From Barrientosiimonas humi (GTDB lineage Bacteria; Actinomycetota; Actinomycetes; Actinomycetales; Dermatophilaceae): a DNA stretch of 64,000 bases. Both the position numbers and the translations under genes were made by a program. The stretch lies in assembly GCF_006716095.1 (NCBI RefSeq), contig NZ_VFOK01000001.1, positions 771,375 to 835,374 on the forward strand. The letters are read 5' to 3'. Position 1 is the stretch's first letter; the number at the start of each line of letters is the position of its first letter. This document shows positions 11,282 to 19,218 of the stretch, one piece after another. The notes beneath the pieces were generated by a model, which was given only the letters and a program-made list of their open reading frames with translations, made no database searches and was not told where the DNA came from.

Positions 11282-11941
11282 ATGACCAACCTGTACGACC
11301 ACGCCGAAGGTCGCTATCGCGGCCCGCAGCCGACGAGTCGCTACATCCTCCCGCAGTTCGAGGAGCGCACCTCCTACGGCATGAAGCGGACCGACCCCTA
11401 CACCAAGCTGTTCGAGGACCGGATCATCTTCCTCGGGGTGCAGGTCGACGACGCCTCGGCCGACGACATCATCGCCCAGCTGATCGTGCTGGAGAGCCAG
11501 GACCCCGACCGCGACATCCTGATGTACATCAACAGCCCGGGCGGTTCGTTCACGGCGCTGACCGCGATCTACGACACCATGCAGTACATCCGCCCCGACG
11601 TGCAGACGTTCGTCGTCGGGCAGGCCGCCTCCGCGGCCGCGGTGCTGCTCGGTGCCGGCGCGCCCGGCAAGCGGTTCGCCCTGCCGAACTCGCGCATCCT
11701 CATCCACCAGCCGGCGATGGAGGGTGCGGGCGGTCAGGCGTCCGACGTCGAGATCCAGGCCAACGAGATCTTCCGCATGCGCGAGTGGCTCGAGGAGACC
11801 CTGGCTCAGCACACCGGCCGCACCAAGGAGCAGGTCGAGCAGGACATCGAGCGAGACAAGATCCTCACGGCCGAGCAGGCCAAGGAGTACGGCCTCGTCG
11901 ACCAGGTGCTCACCAGCCGCAAGGCATCCTTCGAGGACTGA
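11282..11941 (+). CDS. clpP2: ATP-dependent Clp protease proteolytic subunit 2
   Basis: Second ClpP subunit of the mixed ClpP1P2 peptidase, 219 aa. The triad is present: Ser117 in [11 protein letters not shown], His142 in RILIHQPAM and Asp in ERDKILTA (about residue 191). An N-terminal region of about 40 residues (ending around [10 protein letters not shown]) is longer than in ClpP1 and probably contains a propeptide removed on activation. AGGA at 11273-11276 lies within the clpP1 stop region. clpX follows 184 nt later with its own strong ribosome site. Confidence 0.95.
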   Translation: MTNLYDHAEGRYRGPQPTSRYILPQFEERTSYGMKRTDPYTKLFEDRIIFLGVQVDDASADDIIAQLIVLESQDPDRDILMYINSPGGSFTALTAIYDTMQYIRPDVQTFVVGQAASAAAVLLGAGAPGKRFALPNSRILIHQPAMEGAGGQASDVEIQANEIFRMREWLEETLAQHTGRTKEQVEQDIERDKILTAEQAKEYGLVDQVLTSRKASFED

Positions 11942-12125
11942 TTCCGCTCGTAGCGGACACGCCTGGCGCGGCGTGGAGCACGCCGGGTGTGATGGGTTTC
12001 AATGGGAGTCCGGTCGCTCTCGTGGCGACCGGGCTTCCCCACATCGGGGTAGCAGCCAGCCAGGCAGCACGAGCAAGCACAGCACGAGCACGGCACCACA
12101 CTCGTACTTCAGGAGGACGACGCAC

Positions 12126-13409
12126 ATGTCACGCATCGGAGACGGCGGCGACCTGCTGAAGTGCTCCTTCTGCGGCAAGTCGCAGAAGCAGGTCAAGAAG
12201 CTCATCGCCGGCCCCGGGGTCTACATCTGCGACGAGTGCATCGACCTGTGCAACGAGATCATCGAGGAGGAGCTCGCCGAGTCCTCCGAGCTGGGGCTGG
12301 ACCACCTGCCCAAGCCGCGCGAGATCTACGAGTTCCTCGAGCAGTACGTCGTCGGCCAGGACATCGCCAAGCGCGCCCTGGCCGTGGCGGTCTACAACCA
12401 CTACAAGCGCATCCAGGCCGCCGAGAAGCCGGCGAAGAAGGATGCCGAGTCGATCGAGATCGCCAAGTCCAACATCCTGCTGATCGGCCCCACCGGCTGC
12501 GGCAAGACCTACCTGGCGCAGACGCTGGCGAAGATGCTCAACGTGCCGTTCGCGATCGCCGACGCCACCGCGCTCACCGAGGCCGGCTATGTCGGTGAGG
12601 ACGTCGAGAACATCCTGCTCAAGCTGATCCAGGCGGCCGACTTCGACGTGAAGAAGGCCGAGACCGGGATCATCTACATCGACGAGATCGACAAGGTCGC
12701 CCGCAAGAGCGAGAACCCCTCGATCACCCGCGACGTGTCCGGCGAGGGCGTGCAGCAGGCGCTGCTGAAGATCCTCGAGGGCACCACGGCGTCGGTGCCG
12801 CCGCAGGGCGGGCGCAAGCACCCGCACCAGGAGTTCATCCAGATCGACACCACCAACGTGCTGTTCATCGTGGGTGGCGCGTTCGCGGGTCTGGAGAAGC
12901 TCATCGAGCAGCGCTCCGGCAAGCAGGGTCTGGGCTTCGGCTCCGAGCTGCGCGCGGCCAAGGAGGCCGCCGAGCACTTCGACGACGTGCTGCCCGAGGA
13001 CCTGATGAAGTTCGGGCTGATCCCCGAGTTCATCGGCCGGCTCCCGGTCATCACGACCGTCGCGCCGCTCGACCGCGAGGGCCTGGTCTCGATCCTCACC
13101 GAGCCGCGCAACGCCCTGGTCAAGCAGTACGAGAAGATGTTCGAGATCGACGGCGTCGAGCTGGAGTTCACCGAGGACGCCGTCGGCGCCGTCGCCGAGC
13201 AGGCGATGCTGCGCGGCACCGGCGCCCGCGGCCTGCGCGCGATCATGGAGGAGGTCCTCCTCCCGGTGATGTTCGACGTCCCGAGCGACGACGACATCGC
13301 CCGCGTGGTCGTGACCCGCGAGGTCGTGCTCGACAACGTCAACCCCACGATCGTGCGCCGCGAGCAGCCGCAGGCCCGGAAGCGTACGCAGCGCAAGGAA
13401 TCCGCCTGA
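12126..13409 (+). CDS. clpX: ATP-dependent Clp protease ATP-binding subunit ClpX
   Basis: AAA+ unfoldase that recognises tagged proteins and feeds them to ClpP1P2. The 427-aa protein has the N-terminal C4 zinc-binding domain (CSFC and CDEC), Walker A GPTGCGKT at residues 121-128, Walker [10 protein letters not shown], the pore-loop/sensor regions and the C-terminal D2-small domain ending in a basic tail. The start is fixed by a perfect AGGAGG (12111-12116) 9 nt upstream. The 184-nt gap from clpP2 can hold a separate promoter. Downstream is a gene-free repeat region. Confidence 0.97.
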   Translation: MSRIGDGGDLLKCSFCGKSQKQVKKLIAGPGVYICDECIDLCNEIIEEELAESSELGLDHLPKPREIYEFLEQYVVGQDIAKRALAVAVYNHYKRIQAAEKPAKKDAESIEIAKSNILLIGPTGCGKTYLAQTLAKMLNVPFAIADATALTEAGYVGEDVENILLKLIQAADFDVKKAETGIIYIDEIDKVARKSENPSITRDVSGEGVQQALLKILEGTTASVPPQGGRKHPHQEFIQIDTTNVLFIVGGAFAGLEKLIEQRSGKQGLGFGSELRAAKEAAEHFDDVLPEDLMKFGLIPEFIGRLPVITTVAPLDREGLVSILTEPRNALVKQYEKMFEIDGVELEFTEDAVGAVAEQAMLRGTGARGLRAIMEEVLLPVMFDVPSDDDIARVVVTREVVLDNVNPTIVRREQPQARKRTQRKESA

Positions 13410-13846
13410 CCCCAGGTGGTCGAAACGGGCTTCCCCAGCTGGTCGAGCGTCGCCCTGAGTAGCGCGAGGGACGAGACACCCCCAAGGTGGTCGAGTAGGC
13501 CGGAGCGAAGCGGAGGCCGTATCGAGACCCGTCGGCTCGCTCTGTGGTCACCGAACGGCGCCTGGAAGCGGTGAGCGGGTGCCTGGTTGGCCGGCCTGGC
13601 GGCTCGCGGTGGTGACGTTCCTGACAGAGCCTGACGTTGTTGACACGGACTGGCGTTGTTGACAGACGTGCGTGCTGTAGCAGCACTTTGTGTCAACAAC
13701 GCGGGGTCGTGTCGAGATCGTGGGGTCGTGTCAGGACCGTCCCCGTCCGCGACCACTCTGGTGCCGTACGCCGTCGGCGACTCGCGAATCCGACGTCACT
13801 ACAGGCGTACTCACGCCTCCCGGCGCCTTTCGGTCACCACGAGCAG
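13410..13846. other. Gene-free region after clpX with degenerate dispersed repeats
   Basis: No convincing gene is seen in this 437-bp part of the 818-bp gap after clpX. It carries at least two degraded copies of a palindrome-like element with outer ends TGGTCGAG and GAGAC(C): 13438-13476 and 13488-13529. The second reads TGGTCGAGTAGG ... GCCGTATCGAGACC, in inverse orientation to the 59-bp array that follows. Reading frames of up to about 115 codons cross the region but are repeat-derived and have no start signals. Confidence 0.7.
13636..13700. repeat. Three copies of GTTGTTGACA, two direct and one inverted
   Basis: GTTGTTGACAC at 13636-13646, GTTGTTGACA at 13655-13664 and the inverted copy GTGTCAACAAC at 13690-13700. 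The outer pair forms an 11-bp perfect inverted repeat. Each copy includes TTGACA, but the arrangement looks more like a protein-binding site or a remnant element end than a simple promoter. Confidence 0.6.
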
Positions 13847-14235
13847 GTCACCTGGTCTCGATACGGCCTCGCCCAGCGGCTCGCCCTACTCGACCACCGT
13901 GGTGGGTGACCTGGTCTCGATACGGCCTGCGCTAGCGCTCCGGCCTACTCGACCAGCGTGGTGGGTGACCTGGTCTCGATACGGCCTGCGCTAGCGCTCC
14001 GGCCTACTCGACCAGCGTGGTGGGTGACCTGGTCTCGATACGGCCTGCGCTAGCGCTCCGGCCTACTCGACCAGCGTGGTGGGTGACTTGGTCTCGATAC
14101 GGCCTCCACTAGCGCTCCGGCCTACTCGACCAGCGTGGTGGGTGACTTGGCCTCGATACGGCCTGCGCTAGCGCTCCGCCCTACTCGACCAGCGTGGTTG
14201 GGTGACCTGGTCTCGATGCCGCCTCCGCTAGCGCT
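13847..14235. repeat. 59-bp tandem array, about 6.5 units
   Basis: Units repeat at exactly 59 bp: the GGCCT element starts at 13865, 13924, 13983, 14042, 14101 and 14160, and the last partial unit begins at 14220 after a 1-bp insertion. Each unit contains GGTCTCGATACGGCCT, a central GCTAGCGC palindrome, CCTACTCGACCAGC and a GTGGTGGGTGAC linker. Middle units are almost identical, which implies recent amplification. The last unit supplies the TAG stop (14228-14230) of the neighbouring minus-strand gene. Confidence 0.93.
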
Positions 14236-14794
14236 CGACCGCCTTGGGGGCGGGGGTCTCTGGGGGTGGGTCGGCGCGGACCAGGCGGGGGAGGGCCAGG
14301 GTCGTGGCGGCGACGGCGGCGAGGCCGAGGACGGTGAACGCCTCCAGCCGCAGGTCGCCGACGGCAAGGCCGCGGGTGAGCAGCCAGACGGCGGCGGGGG
14401 TGATCGCGACCAGGGCTACCCGGCGCACGTAGCGCCGCAGCACCACCGGCGCCGGCGGCGGGCCGTCGGGAGCGGCGTTGAGCAGCGCCTGCACCGCGAA
14501 GATCACCAGCAGCGCGCACGCCGCCGGGATGCTCCAGGCGCTCAGCGGGTCGGGCTGGGCGAACCACCAGACCAGGGGCGAGGCCGGCACCAGCAGCTGC
14601 GCGGGCATGCTGGCGGGCAGCACCAGGACCACACCGAACAGGGCGAGCCAGGCGAGGGCGTACCACGAGGGGGAGCCGGCCACGGTGAGCAGGACCAGGA
14701 AGACGGTGCCGGCCAGCAGCAGCCAGACCTCGAGCAGCAGCGCGCTCCGGTGGGCGGTGCGCAGCCGGTCAGCGACCTGCTCGGCCCACCTCAT
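14228..14794 (-). CDS. Hypothetical membrane protein, last gene of the MoxR operon
   Basis: A 188-aa protein of unassigned family with about four to five hydrophobic segments (around LLLEVWLLLAGTVFLVLL, WYALAWLALFGVVLVLP, PAACALLVIFAVQALL, RRVALVAITPAAVWLL and LEAFTVLGLAAVAATTLAL). The ATG at 14794 overlaps the stop of the DUF58 gene (ATGA), so it is translationally coupled. Its stop codon lies inside the terminal copy of the 59-bp repeat array, so the C-terminus may have been altered by repeat growth. A role with the MoxR/DUF58 system is inferred only from position. Confidence 0.75.
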   Translation of the reverse strand: MRWAEQVADRLRTAHRSALLLEVWLLLAGTVFLVLLTVAGSPSWYALAWLALFGVVLVLPASMPAQLLVPASPLVWWFAQPDPLSAWSIPAACALLVIFAVQALLNAAPDGPPPAPVVLRRYVRRVALVAITPAAVWLLTRGLAVGDLRLEAFTVLGLAAVAATTLALPRLVRADPPPETPAPKAVER

Positions 14795-16133
14795 CGGGCC
14801 CTCACCCGCGGGCGGGGACGGGCGCTTAGCTGGCGCAGCACCTGGTCGAGCGAGCCGGGTCCGCGCCACGGCACGACGGGCAGCCCGAGGCGGCGGATCC
14901 GGTCGATCTCCAGCCCGCGCTCCAGCTGCCGCAGCCGCCAGGCGAGACCGACCAGCGGGTCGTCGGAGCGGCCGATGCGGGCGTCCGGAGGCAGGCAGTC
15001 GACCACGATCACGCTGTGCCCGTGCGCGGCCAGCCGCAGCACGAAGCCGGTGTGCTCCTCGTCGACGAGCGGCGTGAGCACGATGACGAGCGCGCCGGGG
15101 CCCGCGCGCAACGGACGCGGCCGGCGGGTACGTCTGCCGAGCCCGGCCACGTCGACGTGCACCCGGCTGAGCGTGTCCAGGATGCGGCGGTGCTGGCGCA
15201 GGCCCACCCCGAGCGCGACGTGCAGCGGGTCGGGTGCGTGCACGGTCAGCTCGACCCGTTCACCGCGGCGCAGCAGGTGCTGGGCCAGCGCCGCCGCGGC
15301 CCGCACGCCCCGGTCGAGCGAGCTGGCCGCGCCGTCGACGCCCTCGCTGGTGCCGACGTCGACCGAGGCGTCGAGCACGAGGTGGACCTCGGCGTCCTCC
15401 TCGGCATAGGTCGTGCGCACGTGCAGCTCACCGGTGCGCGCCGACACCGGCCAGTGGATGCGCCGCAGCCGGTCGCCCGCCTGGAACGGCCGTATGTCGG
15501 CGAACTCGCTCCCGTCGCCGCGGCGCCGACTGCGGTTCTGCCCGACGAGACCCTGGGGGTGCGGCGTCGTGGCGTCGAGGTCGAACAGCAGCGCACCGGG
15601 CGTCACCTGCAGGGTGGGCGGAGTCACGTCGATGGGGCCGAATCGATAAGCGTTCCAAGGGGATACGGCGGTCACCGCGGTGCCACCGAGGCGCTGAGCG
15701 CCCCACCGCAGCGCGCGGACGGTGATGTCCTGCCGCGCCGTGTCACCGTCCACCGGCGTGACGATCTCGCCGAACGGCGGGTCGGTGTCGAGGAACCGTC
15801 GGCCCTCGACGGTGGTGACCACCTGGTCGGCGTCGCCCACGTCGGTCAGCTCCATCGACCAGCGCGCCGACCCGCCCTCGTGCAGCACGGCCGGCTGCAG
15901 CTCGACGGTCAGCCGGGGCGCGCGCGTGGGGCGGGTGGCCAGCGACCACGCGAGCACGACGACGAACGGGGTGGCCAGCACGAGCAGGTCGACCCGACGG
16001 GTCAGGGCAGCGGCCGCGCCGGCCAGCACCGCCGTCGCCAGCGCCTGCAGCAGCGTCGGGGTCGGACGCCAGCGCTGGATCGCCGTGCGCGACGCCGTGA
16101 CGTCACGCCGGTAGCCGAGCGGCCCCGTCTGGC

Positions 16134-16137
<4 letters not shown>
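14791..16137 (-). CDS. DUF58 domain-containing protein
   Basis: A 448-aa protein with two N-terminal membrane helices (about residues 28-65), an extracytoplasmic-like beta region, and the DUF58 signature around residues 195-250: GDGSEFADIRPFQAGDRLRRIHW followed by VHLVLDAS, a von Willebrand-type fold with a DxS-like start. DUF58 proteins are regularly encoded next to MoxR ATPases and are thought to be their partners in assembling or activating cell-surface complexes. The ATG at 16137 overlaps the moxR stop. Confidence 0.9.
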
Positions 16138-17110
<973 letters not shown>

Positions 17111-17114
<4 letters not shown>

Positions 17115-17599
17115 AGGTCCTCGATCCGGGTGAGCAGGGTGTGCAGGCGGTCGGGCGGGACGATCGGGGCGGGGTCGGCGCGCAGGTAGGCGGCCAGGTC
17201 GCCGGGCAGCGACGAGGGCTCGCGCCACGACTCGGGGCCGGCGCGCTGCGCCACCGCACGGCGCAGCAGGTCCTGCACCTGGGCGGCGGCCGGCCGGCTC
17301 GGCGAGCCGTCCGTGGGCTGCTGGCCGGCCATCTCGACGAGCCGGCGGGTGCCCGTGACCTGCCACTCGGTGCGGGTGCGGGTGGGCGCGGGATGCCAAC
17401 CGCGCCAGTCGGGCCGGGCGATCTCGTCGTCGCCGAGGTCGCCCAGCAGCCACACCAGCGCGAACAGCACGGTGAGCGACAGCAGCACGCCCGGCCACGA
17501 CGGGGAGGTGTACAGCCACGCGAGCAGCGCGGTGAGCGCCACCCAGGTGACCAGCAGCGTGAGCACCCGGTTGCGCCACTGCATGCGCCGGGTGATCAC
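17111..17599 (-). CDS. Small membrane protein in the MoxR operon
   Basis: A 162-aa protein with two adjacent transmembrane helices near the N-terminus (VLTLLVTWVALTALLAWLY and VLLSLTVLFALVWLLGDL) and a soluble C-terminal part of about 100 residues. No family is recognised by eye. The GTG at 17599 overlaps the stop of the DUF4129 gene and its own stop overlaps the moxR start, so it sits between them in a fully coupled operon. Confidence 0.78.
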
Positions 17600-18297
17600 G
17601 ACGGCTCCCGCGCGGCGACGGGCAGAGTCGCGTGGACCCGGCGCAGGGCGACCTCGGCGCGCTCGCGGTCGGCGTCGTTGAGCGGGTGCTGCGAGAAGCG
17701 CGCCTCGCGGTAGAGCCCGGCGATCGTGCGCAGCGCGTCGGGGTCGACCGCGAGGTCGTCGAGCACGCGGACGGTCAGCTCCGACGAGGTCTCCGAGGGG
17801 CGCCGGGTCACCCCAGCCGCCGCGACCGACTGCTGCAGGGTGACCCACGCGCGCACGATCGCCTCGCGCGGCTCGCCCTCGCGCAGCGCGGCGAAGTGGC
17901 TCGCGGCGTCGCGGTGCAGCTGCTCGGGCAGGCTGGGCGGGGGCTCCACCGGCGTCGACTCCGGCGCGCGACGGCGGCTGCGCAGCACCCGGACGACGGC
18001 TGCGGTCAGCAGGAGCAGCAGGAAGACGGCGACGACGGCCACGACCCCGGTGAGCGCCATCCCCATCCAGGCCATCGGGGGCCCGGACGCCGCGGTCGGG
18101 CTGACCGACGCGGTCGGCGCCGTCGAGGTCGCGGGCGGCGGTTGCAGGGTCGCGCTCGGGAGCGCCCGGTCGCTGGAGGCCGGTTGCACGACGGGGGCTC
18201 CGTGCGTGGTCGCGAGCATCAGCGCGACGATGACGAGCGCGGCGGCCGCGGCGACGACCGTGCTGCGCGTCGACACCCCGCGCAGCCGTTCCCCCAT
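17596..18297 (-). CDS. DUF4129 domain-containing membrane protein
   Basis: A 233-aa protein with an N-terminal helix (STVVAAAAALVIVALML), a Pro/Thr/Ser-rich outer segment, a second helix (VVAVVAVFLLLLLTAAVVRVL) and a cytoplasmic C-terminal DUF4129 domain (LREGEPREAIVRAWVTLQ ... RRPSETSSEL). It heads the five-gene minus-strand operon DUF4129 - small membrane protein - moxR - DUF58 - membrane protein. The family often accompanies transglutaminase-like proteins; none is present here. ATG 18297 is taken as the start; a GTG at 18300 is equally possible. Confidence 0.87.
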   Translation of the reverse strand: MGERLRGVSTRSTVVAAAAALVIVALMLATTHGAPVVQPASSDRALPSATLQPPPATSTAPTASVSPTAASGPPMAWMGMALTGVVAVVAVFLLLLLTAAVVRVLRSRRRAPESTPVEPPPSLPEQLHRDAASHFAALREGEPREAIVRAWVTLQQSVAAAGVTRRPSETSSELTVRVLDDLAVDPDALRTIAGLYREARFSQHPLNDADRERAEVALRRVHATLPVAAREPS

Positions 18298-18440
18298 GAC
18301 GAGCGACTCTAACCGCGCGCGGCGGCCGAGGCGTGCAACTGCGCACCCCGCCACGGACCGGCCGCACCCGCAAGGGGGTGGTGCGTGGGGCGTACGTGCG
18401 GGTGGGATGTGGGGGCCCCACCCCAGACACAGGAGGATTC

Positions 18441-19031
18441 GTGGACATCACCGAGGAGATCCAGCGCCAGCACGACGAGCAGCGGCACGCGTTCGCCCTG
18501 CTCGAGGAGTGGCCGCGCGACGACACCGACGGCCTCGCCGCGGTGTGGGGGCGGCTGGCGATCCTGCTGGAGAACCACGCCGAGGCGGAGGAGCGCTACT
18601 TCTACCCGGAGCTGCTCAAGCTCGGCACCGGTGCGGGCGATGCGCCCGACGTCGAGGAGGAGGCCGAGGACGCGGTCCACGACCACAACAACATCCGCAA
18701 GGCGATCCGGCGCGCGCGCCGGGCCAAGACCGGGTCGAAGGCGTGGTGGACGGCGGTGACCGACTGCAACGTCGCCAACAGCACGCACATGGCCGAGGAG
18801 GAGCGGCAGGACCTCGCCGACTTCCGGCAGCAGGCGAGCCTGGAGCTGCGGCACGAGATCGCGGTGAAGTTCCTGCGCTACGAGGCGATCAAGGGGGCGA
18901 CTGGCGAGGCGCCGGTGGACAAGGACCCCGAGGAGTTCATCGAGAAGCACAAGAAGAAGGGCCCGGTCGCCAAGGCGAAGAAGTCGGCCGGACGCCAGCG
19001 CAAGTCGGTGCAGGGGAGCGAGACGGAGTAG
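18441..19031 (+). CDS. Hemerythrin-domain protein
   Basis: A 196-aa protein with a four-helix hemerythrin-like domain in the first 150 residues. Probable diiron ligands are His in QRQHDEQRHA, His/Glu in LENHAEAEERYFYPEL, His in DHNNIRKAI and His/Glu in STHMAEEER. Such domains bind oxygen, NO or peroxide. The C-terminus is a Lys/Ala-rich basic tail (EKHKKKGPVAKAKKSAGRQR) that could contact nucleic acid or acidic surfaces. AGGAGG (18431-18436) is 4 nt before the GTG start. It is convergent with valS, with a hairpin between. Confidence 0.87.
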   Translation: MDITEEIQRQHDEQRHAFALLEEWPRDDTDGLAAVWGRLAILLENHAEAEERYFYPELLKLGTGAGDAPDVEEEAEDAVHDHNNIRKAIRRARRAKTGSKAWWTAVTDCNVANSTHMAEEERQDLADFRQQASLELRHEIAVKFLRYEAIKGATGEAPVDKDPEEFIEKHKKKGPVAKAKKSAGRQRKSVQGSETE

Positions 19032-19081
19032 TCGCCCGGCACGGTCCACCCGCCCGGCATCGAACGACGGCGGCACAGGTC

Positions 19082-19125
19082 GTACGACGGCGGACCACGT
19101 AATAGGTGGGCCGCCGTCGTCGTAC
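19082..19125. terminator. Long hairpin between hemerythrin gene and valS
   Basis: GTACGACGGCGG-CCAC pairs with GTGG-CCGCCGTCGTCGTAC around a GTAATAG loop, with one mismatch and one bulge. It lies between convergent genes and is the likely terminator for both. Confidence 0.65.
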
Positions 19126-19154
19126 GTGGGCCGCCGTCGTCGTCGGCGGGCGGG

Positions 19155-19218
19155 GTCAGGCCGTCGGCTGCTTGGGCGGGGGCGGGGTCAGGCCGTGGGC
19201 TGCTTGGGCGGGGGCGGG
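19155..19218. repeat. 32-bp tandem duplication of the valS 3' end
   Basis: The unit starting GTCAGGCCGT occurs at 19155-19186 and 19187-19218, differing at one position. It duplicates the last codons and the stop of valS (PPPPKQPTA-stop) just after the functional stop at 19188-19190. Confidence 0.85.

Noticed and set aside
13636..13690. Paired TTGACA -35 promoters
   Set aside because: No gene lies downstream on the plus strand and no convincing -10 follows at 16-18 bp.
13637..13994. Small genes across the repeat region after clpX
   Set aside because: Frames follow the repeat unit and have no ribosome sites or recognisable protein features.
13847..14235. CRISPR array
   Set aside because: The 59-bp units are contiguous and nearly identical; there are no unique spacers and no cas genes.
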